From positions 1 through 19,374 of the forward strand of contig DATDHI010000285.1 of the NCBI GenBank assembly GCA_036521655.1: a stretch of 19,374 nucleotides of DNA, given 5' to 3'. The stretch comes from GCA-003244245 sp036521655. Its GTDB lineage: Bacteria > Actinomycetota > Actinomycetes > Mycobacteriales > Pseudonocardiaceae. Position numbers and translations under genes: made by a program. Within the stretch, counting starts at the first letter, position 1. The number at the start of each line of letters is the position of its first letter. Shown here in pieces: positions 6,380 to 13,915 of the stretch. The notes below the pieces were generated by a model that was given only the letters and a program-made list of their open reading frames with translations, did not search any database and was not told the DNA's origin.

Positions 6380-7692
6380 CCGGCTCGGCCCCCAGGCGGC
6401 AGCCCCAGATTACCGTCCACGATGACCCCGCTGCGCTGTCTGCGGTGACCCGCGCGCTGCGCCGGGCCGGGCGCCCGGTCCTGCTGGTCCCGACGATGGG
6501 AGCGCTGCACGCAGGCCACCGGGCGCTGATCCGGGCCGCCCGGGCCACCCCGGGTGCCTGCACCGTGGTGTCGATCTTCCTCAACCCTCTGCAGTTCGGG
6601 TCGCCCCAGGACCTGGACCGCTACCCCAGCCGGTTGGACGCCGACCTCGCGATGTGCCGTGAGCAGGGCGTGGAGCTGGTGTTCGCGCCCTCTGCCGAGG
6701 TGATGCACCCGCCGGAATCTGACACCACGGTGGTGCCCGGAAGGCTGGGCGCTGAGCTGGAGGGCGCCAGCCGGCCGGGCCACTTCGCCGCGGTGCTCAC
6801 GGTGGTGGCCAAGCTGTTCGGAATCGTCGGTCCGGATCGCGCGTTCTTCGGCGAGAAGGACTACCAACAGTTGACGCTCATCCGCAGGATGGTGCAAGAC
6901 CTGCGGATGGGCGTGCAGGTGGTCGCGGTACCCACGGTACGGGACGCTGACGGGCTTGCGCTGTCATCCCGCAACGCCCATCTCGACGCCGCGGAGCGGG
7001 CCGCCGCGGTCGCGCTCCCCGCAGCCCTGGCGGCCGGTTCGCGGGCTGCCTCACAGGGCCGCGAGGCGGTGCTCGCGGCGGCCGGCGAGGTGCTGGCGGC
7101 GCAACCCGCCGTGACGCTGGACTACCTGGCGCTCCGCGGCCCCAACCTCGAACCCGCACCGCAACGTGGTGAGGCCCGGCTGCTGGTGGCCGCGACCGTG
7201 GGGACCACCCGGTTGATTGACAACGTCGGCCTGCAACTGGGTCGCAGGCGTTGCGATACCCGACTCGAGCCGACAGGGAGGTTCGTGATGTTTCGGACTA
7301 TGCTGAAGTCCAAGATTCATCGGGCCACTGTCACCCACGCGGACCTACACTATGTGGGCTCAGTGACCCTCGACGAGGACCTGATGGACGCAGCCGACCT
7401 GCTTGCGGGGGAGCGGGTGGCCATCGTGGACATCACCAATGGGGCCCGGCTAGAGACCTATGTCATCCCCGGTGCCCGGAGCAGCGGCGTGGTCGGGATC
7501 AACGGTGCCGCCGCGCACCTGGTCGCACCCGGCGACCTTGTGATCGTCATCTCCTACGGCACGATGGACGAGGCCGAGTCACGCCGATACCCACCCCGGG
7601 TGGTGTTCGTCGACGCCGCCAACCGGATCGTGCACCGCGGTAACGACCCGGCGGATGCCCCGGCGAACAGCGGCCTGATTGCGGGGAGCTAG
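6376..7692 (+). CDS. panC: PanC-PanD single reading frame: pantothenate synthetase fused to aspartate decarboxylase
   Basis: Residues 1-289 form a complete pantothenate synthetase, which condenses pantoate and beta-alanine using ATP. It has PTMGALHAGH (39-48, the HIGH-type site), FLNPLQFG (68-75), FFGEKDYQQ (157-165), LSSRN (196-200, the KMSKS-like site) and the usual ending TTRLIDNVGLQLG. There is then no stop codon: a 15-residue linker (RRRCDTRLEPTGRFV) runs in frame into a complete PanD beginning at residue 305. Both partners look intact, so this is either a genuine bifunctional protein (438 residues) or a sequence with a lost panC stop. A ribosome site inside the linker could also give free PanD. 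The GTG start overlaps the upstream gene by four bases. Confidence 0.9.
   Translation: MTGSAPRRQPQITVHDDPAALSAVTRALRRAGRPVLLVPTMGALHAGHRALIRAARATPGACTVVSIFLNPLQFGSPQDLDRYPSRLDADLAMCREQGVELVFAPSAEVMHPPESDTTVVPGRLGAELEGASRPGHFAAVLTVVAKLFGIVGPDRAFFGEKDYQQLTLIRRMVQDLRMGVQVVAVPTVRDADGLALSSRNAHLDAAERAAAVALPAALAAGSRAASQGREAVLAAAGEVLAAQPAVTLDYLALRGPNLEPAPQRGEARLLVAATVGTTRLIDNVGLQLGRRRCDTRLEPTGRFVMFRTMLKSKIHRATVTHADLHYVGSVTLDEDLMDAADLLAGERVAIVDITNGARLETYVIPGARSSGVVGINGAAAHLVAPGDLVIVISYGTMDEAESRRYPPRVVFVDAANRIVHRGNDPADAPANSGLIAGS
7288..7692 (+). CDS. panD: Aspartate 1-decarboxylase (PanD), internal start within the panC-panD frame
   Basis: A 134-residue pyruvoyl enzyme that makes beta-alanine from L-aspartate, the second substrate of PanC. 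All key residues are present: Lys9, the self-cleavage pair Gly24-Ser25 in LHYVGSVT, Arg54 and Tyr58 in NGARLETYVIPG, and GINGAAAHLVAPGD. ATG 7288 is preceded by GGGAGG (7276-7281) at six bases, so independent initiation is plausible even though the frame is continuous with panC. A GTG lies immediately before it (7285). During maturation the Gly24-Ser25 bond breaks to form the pyruvoyl group. If made as a fusion, the small N-terminal chain would stay attached to PanC. The stop is three bases before coaX. Confidence 0.88.
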   Translation: MFRTMLKSKIHRATVTHADLHYVGSVTLDEDLMDAADLLAGERVAIVDITNGARLETYVIPGARSSGVVGINGAAAHLVAPGDLVIVISYGTMDEAESRRYPPRVVFVDAANRIVHRGNDPADAPANSGLIAGS

Positions 7693-7695
7693 CAG

Positions 7696-8481
7696 GTGCT
7701 GCTTGCCGTAGACGTTGGTAACACCAATATCGTCCTCGGACTGTTCGACGGCACCCGCCGCGACGCGACCCTGGTGCACGACTGGCGGATGCGCACTGAT
7801 GCCAGGATGACTGCCGACGAGCTCGCGCTCACCGTCCGCGGGCTGCTCGGTGAGTACTCCGGCAAGGTCAGCGGAGTCGCGGCGCTGTCCACGGTGCCCG
7901 CGGTGCTCCGGGAGCTGCGGGTGATGTTGGACAGGTACTGGCCACGGATGCCGCGGGTGATCGTGGAGCCCGGGGTCCGCACCGGAGTCCCGCTGCTCTA
8001 CGACAACCCGCGCGAGGTGGGCGCCGATCGGATCGTCAACACCCTGGCCACCTACACCCTCTACGGCGGCCCGGCGATCGTGGTGGACTTCGGTACCTCA
8101 ACCAACTTCGACGTGGTCAGCGCGCGGGGCGAGTTCCTCGGTGGCGCGCTGGCTCCGGGCATCGAGATCTCTGTCGACGCGCTTGCCGCCCGGGCCGCTC
8201 AGCTGGTGAAGGTCCAGCTGGTCCGACCCCGATCGGTGATCGGCAAGAGCACCGTGGAAGCCCTCCAATCCGGGCTTCTCTTCGGCTTCGCAGGGCAGGT
8301 CGACGGCCTGGTCCGGCGGATCGCCGCCGAGCTGGCCCCGGGCTCCGAGCGCGACGTGGTGGTGGTCGCCACCGGAGGGCTGGCCCCGCTCCTGATCGCG
8401 GAGTCCGCGACCATCACCCACCACGCTCCCGATCTCACTCTGCACGGCCTACGAATGGTTTTCGAACGCAACATCACCTGA
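7696..8481 (+). CDS. coaX: Type III pantothenate kinase (CoaX)
   Basis: A 261-residue type III pantothenate kinase, which phosphorylates pantothenate to 4'-phosphopantothenate, the first step of CoA synthesis, and so uses the PanC product encoded just upstream. Acetate-kinase/ASKHA-fold signatures are visible: the phosphate-binding AVDVGNTNIVLGLFDG (4-19), REVGADRIVN with the catalytic aspartate, VVDFGTSTNFDVVSA, FLGGALAPGIEIS and ATGGLAPLL. The GTG start is three bases after the panD stop, with GGGGAG (7682-7687) as ribosome site, so it belongs to the same transcript. It converges on the methyltransferase gene with only six bases between the stop codons. Confidence 0.95.
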   Translation: MLLAVDVGNTNIVLGLFDGTRRDATLVHDWRMRTDARMTADELALTVRGLLGEYSGKVSGVAALSTVPAVLRELRVMLDRYWPRMPRVIVEPGVRTGVPLLYDNPREVGADRIVNTLATYTLYGGPAIVVDFGTSTNFDVVSARGEFLGGALAPGIEISVDALAARAAQLVKVQLVRPRSVIGKSTVEALQSGLLFGFAGQVDGLVRRIAAELAPGSERDVVVVATGGLAPLLIAESATITHHAPDLTLHGLRMVFERNIT

Positions 8482-8493
8482 ACGCCCTCAGGT
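8476..8493. terminator. Short hairpin spanning both convergent stop codons
   Basis: ACCTGA (8476-8481) and TCAGGT (8488-8493) are exact complements around ACGCCC. The first arm ends in the coaX TGA and the second begins with the methyltransferase stop. The stem is only six pairs with no T tract, so termination is possible but weak. Confidence 0.25.
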
Positions 8494-9261
8494 CGGCCAG
8501 GCCCGGCGGGTTGTTCGCAGCACCAGCGTCTGCATCGGCAGCTCGAAGCGGCTATCGCGGGTGGCCGGGTGTTGCTGGAGGAAACGGCGGATCGACGCCA
8601 GCGCAGCGGCCCGCTCCTGCGGCCCGCTCACCAGCGCCCACGAATGAGTCGACACCGTCTCCAGCAGCGAGTCGATGGTGCGTGGCCAGCGCCAGATGAA
8701 TCTACGTCGTTCGCGCTCGCCGAACGCCGGGTGCTCCGGCACGTCAGCGAATCCTCGCCCGACGCTGCCGATCGACCGCGCAGCCCTGGTGGCCTGGCTC
8801 AGCTCGGCCACCCAGGCCACCGAGTCGTCCTCGATGTTGCCGATCGTGGCCAGCACACCTCCTGGTCGCAGTACTCTGGCGATCTCCGGAAGGGCCCGAT
8901 CGGGATCGAACCAATGAAACGCCTGCCCGACGAGCACCGCGTCCAGCGCCCGGTCCTCGACCGGGATCCGTTCCGCCGACCCGCCACGGACCGCGATGTC
9001 GGGCAGCCGGCGCGACAGCTCGGCGCGCATATCGTCATCCGGTTCGACGGCAAGCACCGCAGCTGCGGGTACCCCAGATCGCAGCATCGCCTCGGTGAGC
9101 TTGCCGGTGCCCGCGGCCAGATCGAGCACTATTGCCGCGCCATCCGGTGGCGAGGCCAGCGCCCATGCCACCGCCTCGTCCGGGTAATCCGGCCGGTGCT
9201 GTGCATATGCGGTGGCCACGTATCCGAAAGAAGCGGCCCGACGAGCGTTGAGGTCGTCCAC
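8488..9261 (-). CDS. Class I SAM-dependent methyltransferase
   Basis: A 257-residue methyltransferase of the Methyltransf_11/UbiE-like type. The SAM-binding motif I is VLDLAAGTGKLTEAML (45-60), the acidic residue ending strand 2 is in VLAVEPDDDM (69-78), and ALDAVLVGQAFHWFDPDRALPEIARVLRPGG follows as motifs II/III. The HWFD element is common in actinobacterial small-molecule methyltransferases. The substrate is unknown. GTG 9261 is chosen because TACCCT lies seven bases upstream on this strand and the resulting N-terminus (FGYVATAYAQHRPDYP) is typical. The longer frame from 9351 would run over the lysS start. It is transcribed divergently from lysS and convergently with coaX. Confidence 0.85.
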   Translation of the reverse strand: MDDLNARRAASFGYVATAYAQHRPDYPDEAVAWALASPPDGAAIVLDLAAGTGKLTEAMLRSGVPAAAVLAVEPDDDMRAELSRRLPDIAVRGGSAERIPVEDRALDAVLVGQAFHWFDPDRALPEIARVLRPGGVLATIGNIEDDSVAWVAELSQATRAARSIGSVGRGFADVPEHPAFGERERRRFIWRWPRTIDSLLETVSTHSWALVSGPQERAAALASIRRFLQQHPATRDSRFELPMQTLVLRTTRRAWPT

Positions 9262-9268
9262 GAACCCG

Positions 9269-9274
9269 AGGGTA
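9269..9274 (-). promoter_or_regulatory. -10 hexamer TACCCT for the methyltransferase
   Basis: On the minus strand TTACCCT precedes GTG 9261 by seven bases, consistent with a leaderless transcript. It lies 38 bases from the oppositely oriented lysS -10, so the two promoters share their upstream DNA. Confidence 0.4.
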
Positions 9275-9312
9275 AGCGCCCGTCCAGCCCCGAACTCGGT
9301 CCGGGCAAGCAC

Positions 9313-9318
9313 TAGGTT
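9313..9318 (+). promoter_or_regulatory. -10 hexamer TAGGTT for lysS
   Basis: CTAGGTT sits seven bases before GTG 9326, the same leaderless spacing as at other starts in the window. It fixes the lysS start downstream of several longer in-frame possibilities. Confidence 0.45.
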
Positions 9319-9325
9319 GTCCGGC

Positions 9326-10825
9326 GTGACGATCCAGCCAGCTCCCGCCACGGACGACCTGCCCGAACAGATGCGGGTGCGCCGGCAGAAGCGGGAGCGG
9401 ATGCTGACCGCCGGGCCACACCCCTATCCCGTCGAGGTTCCGCGAACCCGGACACTGCGCGAGATCCGTGACGCCCACGCCGGGCTGCCACCTGACACGG
9501 ACACTGGCGAGCAGGTCGCGGTGACCGGTCGCGTCATTTTCCTACGGAATACCGGCAAGCTTTGCTTCGCAACGCTGCGCGAGGGCGATGGTACCGAGCT
9601 GCAGGCCATGCTCAGCCTGGCCAGCGTGGGCGCTGATGCGTTGGCGGCGTGGAAGGCCGATGTCGACCTCGGGGATCACGTGTCGGTGATCGGAGAGGTG
9701 ATCAGTTCCCGCCGCGGCGAGTTGTCGGTGCAGGCGCGGGAATGGCAGATGGCCGCTAAGGCGCTGCGACCCCTTCCGGTCGCGCACAAGGAACTGGCTG
9801 AGGAAACGCGGGTCCGCCAGCGCTACCTCGATCTCATCGTCCGCGATGCGGCCCGGCGGACCGCGCGTGTGCGCGCAGATGCGGTCCGATCCATCCGGGC
9901 GGCGTTGCATTTGCGTGACTTCATCGAGGTGGAGACGCCGATCCTGCAGATCGTGCATGGTGGTGCCGCGGCGCGACCGTTCGTGACGCACTCCAACGCC
10001 CTCAGCACCGACCTCTACCTGCGGATCGCTCCGGAGCTGTACCTGAAGCGCTGCGTAGTGGGCGGCATTGAGCGCGTCTTCGAGCTCAACCGGGTGTTCC
10101 GTAACGAGGGGGTGGACTCCACCCACTCGCCGGAGTTCACCATGCTCGAGGTGTACCAGGCCTACACCGACTACGAGGGGATGGCCCAGCTGACCCGTTC
10201 GTTGTACCAGACGGTGGCCTGCGATGTGTTCGGTTCGACAACGCTGCGACTCGCCGACGGCAGCGAGTACGACATCGGTGGTGAATGGGCACAGCTCAGT
10301 CTGTTCGGCGCGGTCTCCGAGGCGCTCGGCGAGGAGATCAGTCCTGCGACGCCCGCCGCCGAGTTGGTTCGCCGCGCGCAGCACGTGGGTCTACAGCCGC
10401 ATCCCGGCTGGTTGCCCGGAAAGCTGGTCGAGGAGTTGTTCGAGCACCTCGTGGTGCCTGACTTGCACGCTCCGACCTTCGTGAAGGACTTCCCAGTGGA
10501 CACCTCGCCGCTGGCCCGGGAGCACCGCAGCATCGAGGGGCTGGTCGAGAAATGGGATCTCTACATCCGGTCCGTCGAGTCGGCCACGGCCTACTCGGAG
10601 CTGATCGACCCGGTCGTGCAACGGGAGCGTTTCGAGGCTCAGGCCGCGCTCGCTGCGTCCGGTGATGACGAGGCGATGCCCCTGGACGAGGAGTTCTTGG
10701 TCGCGATGGAGTACGGAATGCCGCCGAGCGGTGGGATGGGAATGGGGATCGACCGGCTGCTCATGGCGCTGACCGGGTCAGGTATCCGTGAGACCATCCT
10801 GTTCCCGCTGGTGAAGCCAGAATGA
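9326..10825 (+). CDS. lysS: Class II lysyl-tRNA synthetase
   Basis: A 499-residue class IIb lysyl-tRNA synthetase, charging tRNA-Lys. The N-terminal third is the OB-fold anticodon-binding domain (EQVAVTGRVIFLRNTGKLCF and following). The catalytic domain shows motif 1 (ALHLRDFIEVETPIL), motif 2 (RVFRNEGVDSTHSPEFT, from Arg256) and motif 3 (GMGMGIDRLLMAL, Gly470 to Arg477), with EKWDLYIRSVESATAYSELIDP between them. The protein ends soon after motif 3, so no MprF-like lysyltransferase fusion (LysX type) is present. GTG 9326 is taken as start because of the TAGGTT -10; the upstream extension from 9212 overlaps the divergent gene. It lies just before lsr2, as in mycobacteria. Confidence 0.95.
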   Translation: MTIQPAPATDDLPEQMRVRRQKRERMLTAGPHPYPVEVPRTRTLREIRDAHAGLPPDTDTGEQVAVTGRVIFLRNTGKLCFATLREGDGTELQAMLSLASVGADALAAWKADVDLGDHVSVIGEVISSRRGELSVQAREWQMAAKALRPLPVAHKELAEETRVRQRYLDLIVRDAARRTARVRADAVRSIRAALHLRDFIEVETPILQIVHGGAAARPFVTHSNALSTDLYLRIAPELYLKRCVVGGIERVFELNRVFRNEGVDSTHSPEFTMLEVYQAYTDYEGMAQLTRSLYQTVACDVFGSTTLRLADGSEYDIGGEWAQLSLFGAVSEALGEEISPATPAAELVRRAQHVGLQPHPGWLPGKLVEELFEHLVVPDLHAPTFVKDFPVDTSPLAREHRSIEGLVEKWDLYIRSVESATAYSELIDPVVQRERFEAQAALAASGDDEAMPLDEEFLVAMEYGMPPSGGMGMGIDRLLMALTGSGIRETILFPLVKPE

Positions 10826-10864
10826 GCTGACTGACAGCGTGGGATTTCGCAATCTGACGCCGAA

Positions 10865-10875
10865 TACGCTAACCT
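10865..10875 (+). promoter_or_regulatory. Candidate -10 region for lsr2 (TACGCT/TAACCT)
   Basis: In the 120-base gap after lysS, AATACGCTAACCT carries two overlapping TAnnnT hexamers, TACGCT (10865-10870) and TAACCT (10870-10875). Either would give a leader of about 65 bases with GGGAGG as ribosome site. No strong -35 is recognised. The leader also holds repeated GTCGT words (10880-10905) of unknown meaning. Confidence 0.3.
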
Positions 10876-10945
10876 GCTCGTCGTAGTCGTGGAGTCGTCG
10901 TGCGATGGCTCCGTCCACCACATCTCCCAAGGGAGGACGACACGC

Positions 10946-11293
10946 ATGGCGCAGAAGGTCACTGTGACCTTGGTCGATGACCTCGACGGAGGCACAGCCG
11001 AAGAGACCGTTGAGTTTGGTATTGACGGTGTGGCTTACGAGATTGATCTGTCGGCGGGTAACGCAGGGAAGTTGCGTGACTCACTGGCCGACTATGTCAC
11101 CAACGCCCGCAAGGCCGGTGGGCGCCGCAGGGCCGCTACCCCTGCGCGGCGTGGGAGTGGCAGTGGCCGGGCGTCCGTAGACCGCGAGCAGAACGCCGCG
11201 ATCCGCGAGTGGGCCCGCAAGAACGGTTACAACGTCTCGGATCGCGGCCGCATCCCGGCTGAGGTACTGGACGCTTACCACAAGGGAAACTGA
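10946..11293 (+). CDS. lsr2: Lsr2 nucleoid-associated protein
   Basis: A 115-residue Lsr2, the actinobacterial H-NS-like protein that bridges DNA and silences AT-rich, often horizontally acquired, genes. The N-terminal oligomerisation part starts MAQKVTVTLVDDLDGG and continues VEFGIDGVAYEIDLS. A basic linker (about 57-78) leads to the C-terminal DNA-binding domain, which contains the AT-minor-groove motif RGR (100-102) in NVSDRGRIPAEVLDAYH. ATG 10946 has GGGAGG (10931-10936) nine bases upstream. The linker KAGGRRRAATPARRGSGSG is a little longer and more basic than the minimum for the family. A strong hairpin follows the stop codon by eight bases. Confidence 0.95.
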   Translation: MAQKVTVTLVDDLDGGTAEETVEFGIDGVAYEIDLSAGNAGKLRDSLADYVTNARKAGGRRRAATPARRGSGSGRASVDREQNAAIREWARKNGYNVSDRGRIPAEVLDAYHKGN

Positions 11294-11301
11294 CCCCGGA
11301 T

Positions 11302-11330
11302 CCGGCGCCGTCCGGATTGGACGGCGCCGG
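11302..11330 (+). terminator. 12-bp GC-rich hairpin after lsr2
   Basis: CCGGCGCCGTCC (11302-11313) pairs perfectly with GGACGGCGCCGG (11319-11330) around a five-base GGATT loop, eight bases after the lsr2 stop. No T run follows, which is common for actinobacterial terminators. Being symmetrical, it could also stop transcripts coming from the DUF2231 gene on the other strand. Confidence 0.75.
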
Positions 11331-11370
11331 GTGTCGGACTGCGGGCCCTCGCGGTGCCTGTGTGCAGCCG

Positions 11371-11889
11371 TCAGTCGAGACTGTTGTCCAGGGCACCTTC
11401 GGCGCGGCCCGGAATGAGTGCGTCAGGGACGGCTGCGTTGGGGCGTTTGAGGACCCGGACTCCGTAGACGAAGGTGAGCGCGCCGCCGAGGTAACCGCCG
11501 ACAACCAGCAGCACCCAGGAGACGATACCCAAGGTCAGAGCCAGCGGGATGATCTTGTGGTCGGAATATCCGGGTAGTTGCACCCGCAGCGTTCCGGCGA
11601 ACATACCGGTGGCGGTGGCCATCACGGTCAGGTGTAACCAGCCGACGGTACGCGCAGGCGAGTCGGCGGGAATGCCGAACAAGTCCACCAGGCCGGTGAT
11701 GATCGTGGGTATGGCAGCGATGAGACCGACCGCGATCGCCAGCACCGATCCGTAGGCCATCGCCTCCTCCTGGAACCCGGCAGCGCCGGCCACGAGCATC
11801 GCGACGCCGGCGGTATAGGACCCGATACCGATGCCCGTGAGCGGCGGGTGCGCCGGCTTCCCAGCGAGACCCTTCATGAGCGATGCCAT
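11371..11889 (-). CDS. DUF2231 family membrane protein
   Basis: A 172-residue integral membrane protein with the DUF2231 opening KPAHPPLTGIGIGSYTAG (11-28). Four hydrophobic segments are seen at about 20-36, 44-66, 82-100 and 115-140, and the C-terminal tail is hydrophilic. The family is widespread and sometimes linked to haem or redox proteins; the function is unknown and no cofactor motif beyond a few His residues is visible. ATG 11889 has GGAGGG (11899-11904 on this strand) nine bases upstream. A start at the second methionine (residue 5) is possible. It lies 75 bases downstream of the lipid kinase on the same strand and may be cotranscribed. Confidence 0.78.
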   Translation of the reverse strand: MASLMKGLAGKPAHPPLTGIGIGSYTAGVAMLVAGAAGFQEEAMAYGSVLAIAVGLIAAIPTIITGLVDLFGIPADSPARTVGWLHLTVMATATGMFAGTLRVQLPGYSDHKIIPLALTLGIVSWVLLVVGGYLGGALTFVYGVRVLKRPNAAVPDALIPGRAEGALDNSLD

Positions 11890-11964
11890 CAGAGGGCTCC
11901 CTCCGTCGCATGACGACGACCTGCGCGCGATGTTGCGTGCATCACAATGATCGTTCAAGTGCCC

Positions 11965-12927
11965 TCAGTGGTTCATCAGTTTGCTCAACTGGGCCCGATC
12001 GGGGCGCTGCACGCGCACCAGCAGCGCGCCGCGGTCGACCCGCATCCGCAGCAGCTGGACGTCACCCACCGGATCGCCGTCGAGCTGGGCCAACGCTGGT
12101 GTCTCGGCGGCGATGGTGACAGTGGCCCCCTGCCAGTGCTCCACTATCGGATGACTACTGCGACGGCGAGTCAGCACCCGTGCGGCCACTCCGAGCCATC
12201 CTACGATCCCCTTGGGCGCGATGGTCACCACATCCAGCAGCCCGTCGTCCACCTTGGCCGCAGGCATCAGGACCAGCCCAGCGAGCAGCTTGCCGCAGTT
12301 GCCGACCACCACGGTGCGGGCCTGACGGCGTAGCTCGGGCCGGCCGTCCAGGGCCAGCGCGATCCCGATCAGCGGACCCTGCAGCGCGCGCACTCCCGAG
12401 ATGAAATACGCCAGCGGACCCATCCTGGCTTTCATCCGGTGCGGGGCCCCGGCCATGATCGCCGCGTCGAAGCCCAGCCCGGCCATCACCAGGAACACCT
12501 GCTCCTTGACGCCATCGTCGAACGTCACCCGCCCGACGTCGATCGCCCGGTTTATCCCGGACAGCGCGATCCGGGTGGCGCCCGCCGTGTCACCGCGCTG
12601 CATGGCGAGGTTGCGGGCCAGCAGGTTCGCCGTGCCAGTGGGCAGCAGGCCCAGCGCGGTACCCGATCCAGCGAGAACGTGCGCCACGTGCCGGATCGTG
12701 CCGTCCCCACCGCACGCGAGCACCACATCGGCACCTGCGGCGAGCGCTGCCCTGGCCTGACCCCCACCGGGATCCTCGACGGTGGTCTCCAGCCATAGCG
12801 GCTCGGCCCAGCCCAGTTCCTGGCACACCCTGGTGATCTCAGCGCGCACAGGTACCAGGCCAGTGACATTGCTTGGGTTGATCACCACTGCGGGCAGCTT
12901 GAGCCGCGCGGTGTCGGTGCCGGGCAC
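11965..12927 (-). CDS. Diacylglycerol kinase-family lipid kinase
   Basis: A 320-residue member of the DAGK_cat/NAD-kinase-like superfamily. Nucleotide-binding residues lie in VVLACGGDGTIRHVAHVL (68-85, the GGDGT site at 73-77) and LLPTGTANLLARNL (94-107). The C-terminal beta-rich lobe carries GLGFDAAIM, LVLMPAAKVDDGLLDVV and the final AQLDGDPVG, the usual pattern for bacterial lipid kinases of the DgkB/YegS type. The likely role is phosphorylation of diacylglycerol or a related lipid at the membrane surface; the exact substrate cannot be told. GTG 12927 is preceded by TATCTT at eight bases, suggesting a leaderless transcript separate from the FhuF-like gene upstream. Confidence 0.85.
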   Translation of the reverse strand: MPGTDTARLKLPAVVINPSNVTGLVPVRAEITRVCQELGWAEPLWLETTVEDPGGGQARAALAAGADVVLACGGDGTIRHVAHVLAGSGTALGLLPTGTANLLARNLAMQRGDTAGATRIALSGINRAIDVGRVTFDDGVKEQVFLVMAGLGFDAAIMAGAPHRMKARMGPLAYFISGVRALQGPLIGIALALDGRPELRRQARTVVVGNCGKLLAGLVLMPAAKVDDGLLDVVTIAPKGIVGWLGVAARVLTRRRSSHPIVEHWQGATVTIAAETPALAQLDGDPVGDVQLLRMRVDRGALLVRVQRPDRAQLSKLMNH

Positions 12928-12935
12928 AGAATATG

Positions 12936-12941
12936 AAGATA
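12936..12941 (-). promoter_or_regulatory. -10 hexamer TATCTT for the lipid kinase
   Basis: On the minus strand TATCTT ends eight bases before GTG 12927. The 43-base gap to the upstream FhuF-like gene holds no ribosome site for this start, supporting leaderless initiation from this promoter. Confidence 0.35.
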
Positions 12942-12970
12942 CGGCGTGTGGTCAGGGTTCAGGGGCGGGC

Positions 12971-13888
12971 TCAGGGCTGCTCGAGCGTGCTGAGCATCCG
13001 GGCTCGCTCGGCGTCGTGCACCCGCGGGCAGGAGGCGCACGGCTGCTCGATCCCCGGCAGTGCGTACTGGAAGCAGCACGACCCGCGTCGGCGGGTCCAG
13101 TGGATGCGACCGCGCTCATCGGTCACCGTGCAGGTGGTGGACGCCGAGGTGAACGGATCCTCGCGGTGCGCGAGCACCAGGCGGGCATCGTCCGCACCGG
13201 CCTGTGCCCGGCCCAACGAGCGCCCCGCCAGCAGCAGACCGGCGTCTAGCACGTCGGTCACCGTGGCCCACAGCGTGCGGCGCCCGAAGCGCACCAGCGG
13301 CCCGTAGACCTGCAGGAAGTGTGTGGCGTGTGCCACCACCTCATGGCGTAACACTGCGCCCAGGGCCACCTGGTCGGCAACGGGTACGGCGTCGGGGTGT
13401 CCGGCGTCGGGATCACCGGGCAGGCACCAGAAGCGGCCGGGACGCAGCGCCACCTCGGGCACCCAGTCGGGGTCGAGCCGGAAGGCGAGCTGCTGTGGTT
13501 GCAGCGATGGCACCCGCCGAGCGGAGTGGAACAGCATCGCGCCGAGGTAGGTCGGGATGCCCAGGTACCACTGCAGCACGTAGCCCGCGGTGGTCGTCTC
13601 GGGGACCGTGGTGTCGTGCCCGGCGAGCCGTTGCGCGACTCCAGCACGCCACCGGGTGAAGAACCGGGGATCGGAAAGTGCCTGGTCACAGCCGATCCAC
13701 TGGAGGTCAGCCCGCTCGGTATCAGCCCACTGGGCACCTATCCACTCGCTACCGGCGCAGTCCAGCAGCCGGAAGGACATCCAGCCCACCGCCTGGTCCA
13801 TCGCTGCCACCGACGCGCCCAGCGGGTGCGAAGAGCGGGCACCGGTGCGCTGGCCGGTCGACCCGATGACTAGTGGGGCTCGCGGCAC
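12971..13888 (-). CDS. FhuF-like [2Fe-2S] protein, putative ferric-siderophore reductase
   Basis: A 305-residue protein whose C-terminus carries the FhuF-type iron-sulfur motif: Cys271 and Cys272 in GSCCFQYALPG, then Cys284 and Cys287 in PCASCPR (CC-x11-C-x2-C). FhuF is a cytoplasmic [2Fe-2S] protein that reduces ferric iron released from siderophores. The N-terminal part (GYVLQWYLGIPTYLGAMLF, ALGAVLRHEVVAHATHFL) is less conserved and fits the actinobacterial relatives. GTG 13888 has AGGAG five bases upstream. An IdeR/DmdR-type box 44 bases before the start indicates repression when iron is plentiful, agreeing with the proposed role. No siderophore transport genes are adjacent. The reductase function is inferred, not shown. 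Confidence 0.75.
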   Translation of the reverse strand: MPRAPLVIGSTGQRTGARSSHPLGASVAAMDQAVGWMSFRLLDCAGSEWIGAQWADTERADLQWIGCDQALSDPRFFTRWRAGVAQRLAGHDTTVPETTTAGYVLQWYLGIPTYLGAMLFHSARRVPSLQPQQLAFRLDPDWVPEVALRPGRFWCLPGDPDAGHPDAVPVADQVALGAVLRHEVVAHATHFLQVYGPLVRFGRRTLWATVTDVLDAGLLLAGRSLGRAQAGADDARLVLAHREDPFTSASTTCTVTDERGRIHWTRRRGSCCFQYALPGIEQPCASCPRVHDAERARMLSTLEQP

Positions 13889-13915
13889 GGGAGCTCCTGT
13901 ACAGGTGTGGGCGCT

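Noticed and set aside
9212..9325. Longer lysS start overlapping the methyltransferase
   Set aside because: The extension is not LysRS-like and the TAGGTT -10 lies downstream of it.
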